64,000 nt of DNA from Leucaena leucocephala (Eukaryota; Streptophyta; Magnoliopsida; Fabales; Fabaceae), in NCBI GenBank assembly GCA_037074615.1, contig CM073515.1, forward strand, positions 19,941,001 to 20,005,000, read 5' to 3'. The notes under the pieces are model-generated. The model did not search any database and was not told where the DNA came from. It was given only the letters and a program-made list of their open reading frames with translations. Shown in pieces: positions 32,658 through 44,007 of the stretch. Each line of letters opens with the position of its first letter. Positions within the stretch are counted from its first letter, which is position 1. The position numbers and the translations under genes are program-made.

Positions 32658-33060
32658 ATGTTTCTAAAAGAAAATGTGTTACCCAAAAGCTATTATGATG
32701 CTAAGAAAATAATATGTCCTTTAGGCATGCAGTATAGAAAGATTCATGCATGCCCAAATGATTACATATTATACAGGAAAGAGTTTGAAGATGAGGAGAA
32801 GTGTCCAATATGTAAAACACCAAGGTACAGATCAAATAACTCTCATGCAAAGGTATTATGGTATCTTTCAATTATACCAAGGTTTAAGCGCTACTTTCAT
32901 TATGACAGACTAAACAAAGCAAGTGTTCTATATCACTGATCTGGCAAATAAAAGATGGTATGTTGCTCTCTAAGGTAAAAGGGTTGTGATGATAATGATT
33001 CGATTTGTGAGACCCCTTATCTTTCAGTAAGTTTACCAAAATTGAATGAAGAAGAAGTGG
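32658..33060 (+). pseudogene. CACTA-1 Tnp2 transposase fragment
   Basis: 32658-32939 reads LPKSYYDAKKIICPLGMQYR, KIHACPNDYILYRKEFE, CPICKTPRYR, YLSIIPRFKRYF. This order (K-I-H-ACPND-C/YILYR and the CPxC pair) is the start of the Tnp2 transposase domain. The following sequence is broken by stops. The catalytic remainder is absent. Confidence 0.9.
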
Positions 33061-33179
33061 ATTATGTTTTATTTGTATGTGAGTGTTTTATGTTTTATGT
33101 CATATATATCTGATGTAAAATGACTACTGAAAATATATTTTTAAAACCCGCTCCTTGGCACTTCTCTCATTTTGATTCA

Positions 33180-34080
33180 ATCTTTTGAAAATATATCAGT
33201 ATTTATCAAAGAGTTCATCAATAAGATAGTATATCGATAAATGAATAGTTATGCATCTTATAGATAAATGACATATTAGAATAGCTTATCGATAAATATC
33301 ATAAATGAATCAAACTTGATTTAAGTTTTTTGTATCTGATTTATCAAAGTGTTATATAAAGAATAGAATTATCAAATAACTTATCAATAAATCACTCAAA
33401 AGTTCTAAATACTTTAAATATGAAGTCAGCGAGTCTGTGAGTGAAATTTTCTCATACTTGTCAAAGTATTCTTCGATAAATGCCCTTATCGAATAGTACT
33501 TTAATAAATTGAGTTTTTGAAAATTTAACAGACCTCATATTTATTAAATAGCTTATCGATAAATTTGATAAGTTCTTTAAACTGAGAAATCATTTGATTT
33601 GCTTCATTTATCAAAAGCTTTATCGATAAACCCATTTCTCTTCAATGAATTATCTACAAGAATATTTTCACAAAGCTATTTTTGTTTGAAGTCTTTATCG
33701 ATCAAAAATCTTATCGTTAAATACTTAGATAAATGATTTCATAAAATTCATTGAGTCATTTGCAAATTTATCGAAAGCTTTATCGATAAATAGCATTATC
33801 GAATATGTCTTTGAAGAGAAATGATATTAAAACAAATATTCAGAGTTTCTTAATAGTTTATTTATCAAATGTCTTATCGATAAACAAACTTATCGATTAG
33901 GTTTTTGATAAATATACTTCAAAAAACAATTCTTTTCCAAAAATTTTTCTCATTTATCGAAAAGCTTATTGAGTAAACCTCTTATCGATGAGCTAATCGA
34001 TATATGCTCTTTATCAGTTTGAAAATACTTTTTGAAAACTTTTCTAAAGTTGTCATCATCAAAATATTTGAGTCTAACAA
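33180..34080. repeat. TCGATAAA-rich repeat block 2 (inverted relative to block 1)
   Basis: TTATCGATAAA occurs exactly five times, at about 33286, 33553, 33620, 33780 and 33874, with many near matches (ATCGATAAATG at 33231, TTATCGATGAG near 33981). There is no open frame. Context words suggest opposite orientation to block 1: TTATCAAAGAGTTCATC here against the inverted GATAAATTG and CTTTGATAAA phrases of block 1. Confidence 0.75.
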
Positions 34081-35178
34081 ACATGTATCAACATTTTTTG
34101 CACATTCACCGTGGTGAGAAATTTCTTGGAAATTTCTTCACTGTTGTGAACTGACATAGAGAAGAACTAGGCTACAACTAAAACAATTAGGTTGTAGCCA
34201 AATGCACAATGACATCATTGTGAGTTTTTTGGCCCTTTTTCTCGGTCATTTTCACTTCAAATTTTGATCTTTCAAGGTCCCTACAATTAAAACAAGTCCA
34301 AACAAGATAAAATGATACCAATAATTAATTTTCTAAGAATAATCACAAAAACATACCAAAAATGCCCTTTTAAGTTATAAATGCACATAAGAACCTTGAA
34401 TTCAAAATTATCTCAAATTAGCATCAAATCATGCAATTAAGCTAAATAAACCTCATAAAAAGTTATGAAATGACATTAATTAAGAAGGTAAAATTAAGTC
34501 TTATCACCATGATAGAAACAATTAACAATACAACAAGGAGATCTATTTGGTTAGAAAAAGGATTGGACTTATAAATAGTTTAGAAATCATGCTTAGACCA
34601 CAAGTTCAACTCTAACCTTGGTAGAAAAGAGTGAAACTTGTAACAAATGCACTATCATGGTTATAAAAGCTTTCTCATAAAAAATTGACCATTTTCAAAA
34701 ATTATTTTCTTAACACAAGATCCAATCACATTAGGCTCAAAGCCCATCCCACAAGTCCATTATAACATAGACATGGGGACTCCAAACATAAACACCCTCC
34801 TACAAGTCCACTACAATATTCCAATCACTAACACACGGCCTACACAAAATTTTCCTAAATAATACCACAATATATTTGATCAATCAAAAGTGTGGATACA
34901 CAATAAAACAAATGAAACAATCCTATGGCTTTCAGGGAACTAACAACACTAATCTAATACCACAATAATCGAGAGGAAGTAAACATGTTCCAACAAAACA
35001 TTCAAAACAAAGTATGGCCCTAAATGGCAATATATCAATCGTTACACAAATCACAAAATTCATAGAGGCATACAAGGCTAAACAAGTGTCTAGGCCTCCA
35101 ACTCTTTCCCTCCGTGATGCGGGTGACTATAATCTTTGCCTAAAAATATTGAATAACAAAGGGTGAAAAATAAAGTTC
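34081..35178. other. Unassigned stretch left of CACTA-2, with two adjacent palindromes
   Basis: There is no coding sequence. GGCTACAAC (34170-34178) pairs with GTTGTAGCC (34191-34199). CACAATGA-CA-TCATTGTG (34205-34222) is a perfect palindrome with a 2-base spacer. The sequence from 34700 to 34850 (CCCATCCCACAAGTCCA, CCTCCTACAAGTCCACTAC) resembles gypsy LTR U3 sequence. The end of this stretch joins 39753 across CACTA-2. Confidence 0.4.
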
Positions 35179-35182
35179 TAGC

Positions 35183-35560
35183 ACTACTGAAAAAATGTCT
35201 TTGATGGCAGTTAAAAGTGGCATTTCACAGCGCTTTTATGAGTAGCATGAATTCTACCAATGTAATAAGTCCACATTTTAACCGCCATAAAACTCATACT
35301 TTTCACAGCATTTTTAAACAAAACATCATGAAAAATGTTACCTTTAACAGCGGTTACTATATTAACCGCAATTAATTGTACTATTTGCCACGTTCTATTT
35401 ACTCTGATGTGCTTACTTTTAATGGTGATAACAATTATGGCTAACTGTATACTTTCCACGACGATTATCTAGTTAACAACCATGAAAAGTTTTTATTTTT
35501 TTGCTTTTTAGTCTTTCAAGAGGTTCTCCATTTACCACCGTGGAAAGGTATATTTTTTTA
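35183..35560. repeat. CACTA-2 left subterminal region
   Basis: Short words such as AACAGCGGTTAC, TTAACCGC, TTTTCACAG and CCATGAAAAG recur in both orientations. The region matches the CACTA relic at 3500-3815 in reverse. It probably contains transposase-binding repeats (inferred from CACTA anatomy). The short frame 35211-35459 is an artefact of these repeats. Confidence 0.65.
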
Positions 35561-37462
35561 TTTTTTCATTAATTTTTATTTTACACCATTGTGCATTTAG
35601 CAAAATCAAGACAGACTAATTTTTGGGCAATAAAGTATGAAGTCAATAATGCCAAAATACAAATGGTAACAAAAGAAATTCAAATTTGTAAACTTTCAAT
35701 TAACTAAATAACTCTTTGTACATCATATATACATCAAAGAAATAATTCAATGATCAATCCTAAACAACTTAAAAACTATTGATCAAATATTTACCAAAAA
35801 TTTTATAAGTACTTCATCTTCAAGGTATGTGTACAAGTATTGTTCTTAGCAAATAATCCCTCACTTAGTTGATTATGTCATCTTTATAGCTCAACTTGTT
35901 ATCGAACGACTGTAAATTAGAAGTAATAAGTATGTATTTAAAGATGTAAATAAATTGAAGAATCACCAAAAATTAATTGTGTCATCTTCATACCTCATTA
36001 AAGTTCTCCGTGAGCCCTATCTCATTAATTTCGTGTATATAACGGATCGTATAGTATCCACATTCAACACCAACAGGTTGATGACATTACTAACAAAATA
36101 GAAAAATATAGAGCACATTAGCGAATATTAAACATTATACCTAATAAATTTATAAAAATAAAACGTAATCAATTGAAAACAATTTACTTTGGAAAAATCC
36201 ATGCAGGATTAGTACCATGTGTATGCGCCTTGAAAAAATTGAAGCCTTGAACAACTCTATCGCCAATTAAGAAATATATTATATAACATGCTTAATTTTA
36301 TGCTTAATAAATCTATGAACAAAAATTCACATGTTGACGATGTATACAATCTCAGGATCTAGCTATCTAAACATTGAGTAAACAATATTGTCTCAAGGGA
36401 CAATGACAAGGAGAGCCCAATACATACTATAAAATATAAATCACGTTATATATGATTTTATTATAATAAATGTCCAAATATCAACCACATTCTATATGAT
36501 TTTATTATAATATTATAATAGGTACGTGTGTTATCAACCACGTCTTGAATTGGGTCATGATATCCACCATATACATCATCATCGAATTCCTATCGTTACT
36601 TGCCTCACAGACACATGAAGCCATATATGTCTCCTTTTTCTTTGTCTTGGCATTTACGATAGAAGTGGTTGTTATACAAAAGAGAAAGGAGTAAGTGCAT
36701 GGATGATAAAACACAAAGTATTAAAATAAATTTGTAACTTGCAATATGGATAACTAAATGACAGCTGAATCTAGCATATAAAAATTTAGGAATTGCACTA
36801 TGTCATTATTGTCCAAGGTGAATTTATATGACCCTTGTGTACTCAAAATCCTTGGTGGAATTGTGAAACTAGTGCTTCCTTCATATCATCTCTAGAGTAT
36901 GAAGAGTTGCCATATTATCAAATCACAAGGATGTGGTCCGATGAAGAGATTAAAGCTTGTCTTTGATCTCCTTTGACTTTGGTTTCTGTGTCACCTCCTT
37001 AAATATTTGCTTCTCTTTCACCTCCTTAAAGGGACCTTCTTTTTTATTAGAGATGTTGGCCACAGAGGAAATTACCCTAGAGAATTGTCTAATATGTACA
37101 CCTCGTCTGAGTAGGGAACCAGTGTAGTGCCAAAACCTATTTTGATATTATATAATGTCACCTTCTATTTGTCCTTTGTAATTCTCTTGAGGTGAATTGT
37201 CATGGTGACTGCTTATACTATACCTCGAGCGGTAGGGTTTAAGTCCCTTTATTTGTCAAAATGAAAAAACCACATGGTTCCCCATTTATTTAGGAGACAA
37301 ACTTCTCCTTATTATTGCTACCCTTACCACTTGTCACCATAGGAGAACCCTAAAAATATGAAAGAAATTACTCAAGACAAAATACATGTTAAATGTCCCT
37401 TGAAAAGAAGTGAATATTTACTACCTCTAAAAATTGGATGGAAGTAGGGAAGCCTATTATCA
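35561..37462. other. CACTA-2 interior without recognised coding sequence
   Basis: About 1.9 kb, AT-rich. Frames such as 36505-36714 (minus) show no domain. It may be decayed transposase 3' sequence or a second transposon gene, but nothing supports that directly. Confidence 0.35.
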
Positions 37463-37830
37463 TCATAACTTGATTAATTCTGGTATCCATCTCCTCGCAC
37501 ATCTTTTGCATGCTTGAGTGTAGTTAGTGCCTTTTTCACATATGGGACAAGCTATATGCCCTTTAACACTATAACCTGATAAATTTTCATACGCCGGCAA
37601 GTTATTTATAGTGGTGAAGAACATGGTGCATAGCTTGAATGTCTCTTTTTTATATGTATCAAACACATCAACACCTTCCTCCCATAATTTCTTCAAAACC
37701 TCAATCAAAGGTGCCATGTACACATCGATATTATTTCTAGACTATTTTGGCCCTGAGATCATCAAAGTCAACATGATATACTTTCACTTCATATACAACG
37801 AGGGAGGCAAGTTGAAAATAACAATGTGAA
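37463..37830 (-). pseudogene. CACTA-2 Tnp2 transposase, middle fragment
   Basis: On the minus strand, about 37830-37724 reads FNLPPSLYMK then a stop, then MLTLMISGPK. It runs straight into the open piece 37723-37463 with NIDVYMAPLIEVLKKLWEEG, FKLCTMFFTTINNLPAY, SGYSVKGHIACPICEKGT. This is the Tnp2 segment around the conserved D-V-Y and G-H-ACP-C motifs. It ends in a stop-rich region. The upstream domain part is separated by the gypsy fragment. Confidence 0.9.
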
Positions 37831-38690
37831 CCCACTAGAGAAAATCTCGTACCCATAACCAATCTAAATATATGCACCTCAAGAACGCTAAACAGAGATC
37901 TGGTGATATACTTGAACCCCTTAAACATAGAAGAACAAGGACCTGAAGTGTTGGAAGATGCCACAAGGTTTATGAAGCCTTGATAAGTCTGTTACTTCTA
38001 ATAAGAACCCTAGAGAGAATCCACTCTAAAAAAATAAAGTGCAAAAATATAACTTTCAATCAACAATCCAATCTAATTCCAAAATGAGTCATAAAATGTT
38101 TTTGAAGAGATCATTCAAATTTGACCTCAAAAGCATCAAATGCAACATAGGAACTCAAAATAGTAAATAAAATAACAAGGACTTAATGCAAGTAACTTAA
38201 AAGTCAAGTTTGCCAACTATAACTAATTTTCATAGAATTACAATAATAAAAATAGAATCAGTATTTTCAGCCCTTATTTAGGACCAAATGAGCCTTATGT
38301 GTACTACTTGGTCGAAGGCCTTTAAATTAATATCTCCAAGCCCAAAATAGGTTCAGCAACTCTATTTTCATCAAAAATGAAATTAATGACGTCCTCACCA
38401 TTTATAATCTGATTTGTTGCTCTAAATGTCATTTTCTTTGTCAATACCTCTTGTACTAACCCATTCAATGCTTCCTTAATTCTTTTAGCTCTTGCTCTTG
38501 TGATTGGTCCAGTTGGAATATGTAAAAGGGATCCTTGGAAGTTGAAAATTCATCTTGCTTATCATGTCAATTTGGTTATCTTCCTTAATTCTTTTAGCTC
38601 TTGCTGTTGTCATTGGTCCAGTTGGAATATGTAAAGGATCCTTAGAAGTTAAAAAATTATCTTGCTATATCGTATCAATTTGGTCATCTC
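37831..38690 (-). mobile_element. Ty3/gypsy fragment (pol C-terminal tail plus downstream sequence) inside CACTA-2 tnp2
   Basis: On the minus strand, 38545-38330 reads GPITRARAKRIKEALNGL, TKKMTFRATNQIINGEDVI and EPILGLEILI, then a stop. This is the charged tail found at the C terminus of some plant gypsy polyproteins. Downstream sequence to 37831 closely parallels 55900-56340 (GTGTTGGAAGATGCCACA, GAACCCTAGAGAGAATCCAC, AATAACAAGGACTTA). It separates two Tnp2 fragments, so it inserted into or was captured by the CACTA. Confidence 0.8.
38472..38690. repeat. Tandem duplication of about 108 bp at the gypsy/tnp2 junction
   Basis: CCTTAATTCTTTTAGCTCTTG starts at about 38473 and again at about 38582. 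Both copies continue through GGTCCAGTTGGAATATGTAAA, GGATCCTT and ATCTTGCT to the CAATTTGGT word. Small differences show it is not recent. Confidence 0.85.
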
Positions 38691-38858
38691 ATCACAATCA
38701 CTACCATCTTTCTTCACTTTGTATCTTGAAGTGCCATATTTATGACACTTATTCATCCCTTCATACTCATTTCTATATAGTATGCAGTCATTAGGGCACG
38801 TATGTATCTTCTTACAGGACAAACCCGTTGGACACAACATTTTCTTTGCCTTGTGCAT
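38649..38858 (-). pseudogene. CACTA-2 Tnp2 transposase, N-terminal fragment
   Basis: This reads HKAKKMLCPTGLSCKKIHTC, PNDCILYRNEYEG, CHKYGTSRYK. It is the same Tnp2 segment as 32658-32939 in CACTA-1, with the first Cys of the second CxxC pair retained and the second changed to Tyr (CHKYG). Together with 37463-37830 it gives the orientation of the element. The transposase-associated domain expected further right was not found. Confidence 0.85.
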
Positions 38859-39752
38859 TCATATTGGAAGTGTATTGCTTGCAAGAAGCATATCACTCAA
38901 CAACTCGAGCAATTATGTGAAACTAGAATCTGTCTAACTATTTCTCAATTTCAAATCCATCAATTGCAATATAAATTTTAATCTTGTGTACTTATCTTTA
39001 CTCCTTAGGTATAATGGCATCTCAGCATCACTTAGTAAAATTTCATATATCAGAGAGAACTGTTAGAAGGACTCGGCTCCAATATCATGAAATATATCCA
39101 AAATTCTATCCCCGAAGTTATTGTTCACAACTTTCTCATTTCCATACAAAAGAGTCCTTTTAATTATTTCATCGAGCCAAATCCAATTTTTATATATTAA
39201 ATTTATCCCATCACATACAAGTTACTTTCTTATTTTAGGAATAGTCATCTTCAATAACTTTCCTAAGTAATACTCACATTGCTCAAACAAAAATTAATAC
39301 AAAAATACCAAACACAACAAAAAATTAGCAAATGTATTAAGATAAAAAAAATATTAAATAAACAAATAGGAGTTAATGAATGAACAAGTGCTATAAGAAA
39401 TTTGCAATGTATTGAACAAATAGGAAACAATATATTGAATAAGCCAATTAACAACAAAAAGGTCCAATAAAAATGTATTATTTTTTAAAATTCTCAAAAA
39501 TGCACTCGAATATATAAGAACCAATGTAACAGTCTAAACACTACAAAAATTAAGTATTTAATATAAGGAATATAGCCCATATGATCAATTACAATTTATA
39601 AAAATAAATTATTTTTCAAAATTCACAAAAACACACCCATAACAAATAGAAACTAATATAACAATCCAAACACTATAAAAATAAAGTATTTATACAAGGA
39701 ACTAATGGCATTTTTCTTAAAACCATAGTGAAAAGTATTTTTTCTATTAGTG
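38859..39752. other. CACTA-2 right interior and subterminal region
   Basis: AT-rich with no supported coding sequence. The last 60 bases carry the inverted terminus. Short tracts such as ACAATCCAAACACTA(C/T)AAAAAT recur at about 39530 and 39662, a two-copy repeat of about 130 bp. Confidence 0.45.
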
Positions 39753-39846
39753 TAGTAACCAACAGTTAATTTATGAAATATGAAGGAATAAATTACAAAT
39801 TAGTGAAGTAGTGACAATATAATTTATATAGATTTGCATGATCATA

Positions 39847-39849
<3 letters not shown>

Positions 39850-39881
<32 letters not shown>
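39850..39881. repeat. (TA)n microsatellite
   Basis: Perfect alternating TA run of about 32 bases just right of CACTA-2. A shorter TA run is at 43304-43321. Confidence 0.95.
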
Positions 39882-39884
<3 letters not shown>

Positions 39885-39912
39885 ACCTACTATGCTTACT
39901 CCTCCTTATGGC

Positions 39913-40280
39913 TCATTAACGTGGGCCCGGACCTTCTGTGGTTGGCACAAAAATCACATCGATCAACAAGCCCCTTTCTCTTACCTACTATTTAGGTCTA
40001 AGTTCAAGAGGTGTCTCACCCATGATTTTACCTCCTGATAGGGTTTAGGTTCACTTTGTAACATCCTAAATTTTAAGTACTGGTTAAATAAGTTAAGTCA
40101 TTAACGTGGGCCTGGACCCTCTGTGGTTGGCACAAAAATCACATCGATCAACTTCCCTTTCTCTTACCTACCACTTGGGTCTAAGTTCAAGAGGTGTCTC
40201 ACCCATGATCTTACCTCCTGATAGGGTTTAGTTCACTTTGTAACATCCTAAATTTTAAGTACTGGATAAATAAGTTAAGT
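39913..40280. repeat. Tandem duplication of about 183 bp spanning an LTR-A boundary
   Basis: Copy 1 (39913-40097) and copy 2 (40098-40280) both run from TCATTAACGTGGGCC through CACATCGATCAAC and GTTCAAGAGGTGTCTCACCC to TGTAACATCCTAAATTTTAA and AATAAGTTAAGT. The last 40 bases of each are the LTR-A start, the first 140 are its flank. LTR starts therefore occur at both 40057 and 40239. Confidence 0.9.
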
Positions 40281-42725
40281 TTTGGTAAACTTTGAAAATA
40301 TGAGGAGTTCAAAGGTAAAAAGTATGAATTAGAGTAATTATCAAGCAAAAATATAAGGGTTAAGGTGCAATTTCAATATCCAAGATTTTCCTATGAGCGT
40401 TTGGCACCATTAAGTTTTGAAGGGAGAAAAAGTTGACATGAACATTTTTAAATGGGGCAAAAACAACACAGACATTAAGTATACCTATGTTGCCCATTAA
40501 GTATACGCATGTTGACCACAGATGGTGACATGAAGGCTGATGTGGCAATGAAAAAAAAAACCTACGGCTATTTTAGAACCTCCTCCCTTTCTTCATTTCA
40601 ACGTTGACGACCTTAGTTCCTCGCTTTCAGATTTAGAGCAAACCTTCACCACTTCATTGCAAGATGCTAGTTTGCTTAGCCCCTCTAGGTTTCACCACAT
40701 AGCTTTGTTGATGTCATGAAGATGATGCAAGAGGTGGAAAATATTACGCAAGATGGATGTATGATGCAATCTTGGCCTTCTATCTCATCTTGTAATTTTA
40801 GGCAACTTGGAGGGGATTTTAGCAATGAAGCATTATAATACCCCCTCTCCCAAGTGTGCACGGCAAGATGAGTGAAAGGAAGTGTAAATGCTGCAGAAAT
40901 TTAGAGAGGAGAGAGAAAGAGGAGGCAGCCATGGATGAAAGAGAAACAAGAGCAAGATTCAAGTTTCAAGCTTCAATCAAGGTAAAATGACCACTCTAGC
41001 TCTTGATTTTGTAGTAGTTGTGTTCTTGAGTTTGTGTAGGAATTTTGATGGATTTGGAAGCTTGAAATCTTGTGGTATTTTTGCTGGTTTAAATCTGAAA
41101 ATTTTGAGAGAGATAAGTATGAAGATAGATATATGTTTAAAGGATAGAAAAGACTAGGATTCAAGTAGTTCTAGCTTATAGTTGATTGAATTTCATGACT
41201 TGGTTGCCTAGAGAGGTGCCATGGTCTTGACTAGTTCTGAACTCTAGTATGTGATTTTGATAATTCTAAGGCTTCCAATATATTTAGAACAGAAAATTAA
41301 GTGAAACCAAGTTGGAAAATTGAAGTTAGAAGCATTGGAATAAAAAGTGGAACCTTAATACCAAGATGGACAACCTCTCAAGACAATTTCATAGGCAAGG
41401 AGTGTAAATTTGATAAATCCAAGTTCATATTTGGATTGCAAAATTGTGTAGAATTGGACACTGAGAATAATTTTTAGAAAACTAGAACATTAATCCTAAA
41501 GTGAAGAAAAAGATGTTAAGTTCAAATGAGTTAGTTTTCCACATTGTGTGAGTTCTTAGTTCTAATGAGTTGTATGATCAATGTGGTTGTGTTTAGGACC
41601 TTGAGATATCCAAGAGGATGATTTGATGAAGTTAACTAAAAGTCCACACAGTTGGGAAGCTTAGGGAGCAACTGGAAATCAAGAAGGAAGCTTATGCACA
41701 AGGTAGTAAACTTACTTTTTATTGTGTGCTTTTGTGCTATGCTTGTGTGTAACATGCTTGGTTGCTTTACTTGAATATGTTAAGCATGAATGAGTGAATG
41801 ATGTTCCTGTTTCCATATATACCATGGCCATTTGTATGATATAGGAAATTAAGAAGCATGCATGAATGTTAATGTTAGCATAAGTTCATGAAAGCAAGCA
41901 TGTTATCTTTCAAGCATACAGTGGCATGCATTAATGGTATTATTTACTATTGAGATTCCCTCAAATTTTACCCTTCCATTAACCAACCAATATAGTTCAA
42001 GCATGATAGAAGGTGTAGCATGAAGAAGAGCCAAAGAATGGAAGATGAAAAGTAGAGAATCACATGTTCTAGCATGAAATGCGTTATTCTCCTATTTATG
42101 TAATGTGTCATTTTATATAATAAAATTGTATAGAACAATTATGGCATGTTTGCATAAGTGTAATATTGTATGAGAGACCAAGATAATGGTTTATTCATGC
42201 TAGACTAATTGAAGTCGGTAAGACAATTTTGTAGGCTCTAGAGCAGTTATTTTCCAGCCTTGGTTTGACCAAGTAAATGGTTGAATCTTACCACAAAATT
42301 TGGTGAGCATGTAATAAACATGCCAAGATTTAAAAGCATTGGTATTTTACCTCAATTTGATGTGTACATTAGGAGATATTAATTTCCAAAGTTGAAGTAG
42401 AGAATCTATAAGTTCCAGAATTGACCAATTGAATTTCAATGAGTTAACTGTATAAATTGGTCAAGTAAATGTCTAGTTTTATATTTTTTTTCCTTAAAGA
42501 CAATTGAAAGAGTTTTAAATAGGGACTTGAACCCAGTCCGTACAATTTTTTTTATAATTAGTTATGATTTTTTAAAGTTGGACTGTTAAATCTAAAAAAT
42601 ACACACAGTGAACAGTACCTGAGGATCAATTTGCAAAGTTTTAATTTTTGAACCTAAGTAAAGATTCCACACATCTAATTACTTCTATACATATATTCTA
42701 AGAGGTAAAAGTAAAGATGTTTCAT
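40239..42725 (+). mobile_element. LTR-A copy 5 (solo or isolated LTR)
   Basis: This runs from TGTAACATCC to GATGTTTCA, 2487 bp. It contains the family blocks, such as GAAGCATTGGAAT near 41330, AAGGTAGTAAACTTAC near 41699 and ATTGAGATTCCC near 41950. No primer site or PPT flanks it. A matching TSD was not found (ACTTT on the left, TGAGG on the right), perhaps because the left flank was rearranged by the tandem duplication. Confidence 0.75.
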
Positions 42726-44007
42726 GAGGGGACGCAATGGAGTCCAAAGAGCCTATCCCTCGCTATGGGGGATGTGAAGGAGCCACAAGGCCTTTATCCC
42801 TTACTATAGGAGACTTAGGGGGAGCCAACCATTATGTATTAATGGAAGCCTCATCATGTGACGGTAATAGATGCAAATCACTCAACAATTTCCATCATAT
42901 GCATCATACTCAAGAATTCACACTTGGTTAATTTCAAATTCCATAATCTATTTTCAAGTCAATATCTCATTATTTCAACATATTGTCATATATTCCAAAA
43001 TAATAACATAAGTTTCAAGATAATATCATATATTCCAAGGATTGCTTTTTCTAAACTCAAGTTTTACAAGACAAATTTGATTTCTATATATATCAACATA
43101 ATTCCAAAAATGTTCCAATAGTTTAATAAATAAAACTACTCACAAGTAAGACATTAGCATGTGTGATAAGTAGAAAGTAGTTATCTCTCACCAAAGTTAA
43201 TAAAAATATCATAAATGAAGAGCTCATGCTCAGACACAATTCACAAATTAATCTACATAATTAGTATAAATGTACATCAATAGTATGCTAACTTTACACC
43301 ACAATATATATATATATATATTCAAACAAAAACTCATTTTCTCTTCTAACTTTAATTTCATTGTCCCAATCATTGTTTTCCTATTATCCAATAACTCTAC
43401 TTTACTCATTGAAATTATTAACAATAATACTTCCTTCCAATCACCCTAAAATCCCCAAAATTGCTCACTTTACTCATTAAGAAAAATACTCTTAAATTAA
43501 CTCTTCCTCAAATTATCCTTCTCATGACAATTCTATATTTTCTCAACTCTATTCTACTAATTTAAATTTATATATAACATTATACTCCTCAAACCCTCCA
43601 AAAAAACCCAATTTTCAACACTTAAAGTTTCACCTAAAACTTCCAATATTCACATTTCATCATAAATCTCAAAATCAATCCATTCAATTATTAATATTCA
43701 CTCTATTAAGTTAAAATGAATAATTAAATTTGAATTTAAGATACCCAATATCATAAATCATAACCAAACCCTAACTCTAGTTTCCTCAAATCAACCATTC
43801 TAAACAAAAATACAAGTCATACAACTCTTATTCTAATATTTTTAGCTCCATTAAAAACTAAATCAACAATTGAAACACTTAAAACTTTGAAATCTAACAG
43901 CCCCTAAATTTTTCCTCTATCAAAAGGAAAAAATAAGAGAGGAAGAGCTTAGAAATAGAAGATATATAACTTGCCCAAATTTGTAGAAGAAATCCAAGCA
44001 ATCTTTC
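42726..44007. other. Unassigned AT-rich stretch between two LTR-A copies
   Basis: 42726-42860 has GGAGTCC, GAGCCTATCCCTCGCTATGGG and a second near copy, CCTTTATCCCTTACTATAGG, 42 bases later. This is reminiscent of the short-repeat zone of LTR-C. The rest is AT-rich with no coding sequence. The frames at 42737 and 42858 have no domain. Confidence 0.4.

Larger units (their letters stand above)
30681..33125 (+). mobile_element. CACTA-1: truncated En/Spm element, plus strand
   Basis: It starts CACTATTATAAAATATG right at the Athila-1 edge, with TAA before it as a possible 3-bp TSD. It contains subterminal repeats rich in ACTGGT and GTGACCAGTG, a pyrimidine-rich leader near 31870-32150 and the start of a Tnp2-type transposase. 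The right terminus was not found. Sequence becomes the second TCGATAAA block at about 33150, so the 3' half is lost. The left edge is inferred from the CACTA terminus and the subterminal repeats. Confidence 0.65.
35182..39752 (-). mobile_element. CACTA-2: En/Spm element with both ends, TSD TAG
   Basis: The left end is CACTACTGAAAAAATG and the right end is TTTTTTCTATTAGTG, inverted partners. TAG flanks both sides at 35179-35181 and 39753-39755, the 3-bp duplication expected for CACTA elements. At 4571 bp it is short for an autonomous copy. Subterminal sequence at 35200-35560 has repeated GCGGTTA/TTAACCGC-type words. Tnp2 remnants lie on the minus strand, split by a gypsy fragment. Confidence 0.9.

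Noticed and set aside
39850..39881. TA tract as a replication origin or matrix attachment site
   Set aside because: A simple microsatellite. Nothing beyond AT content supports a function.
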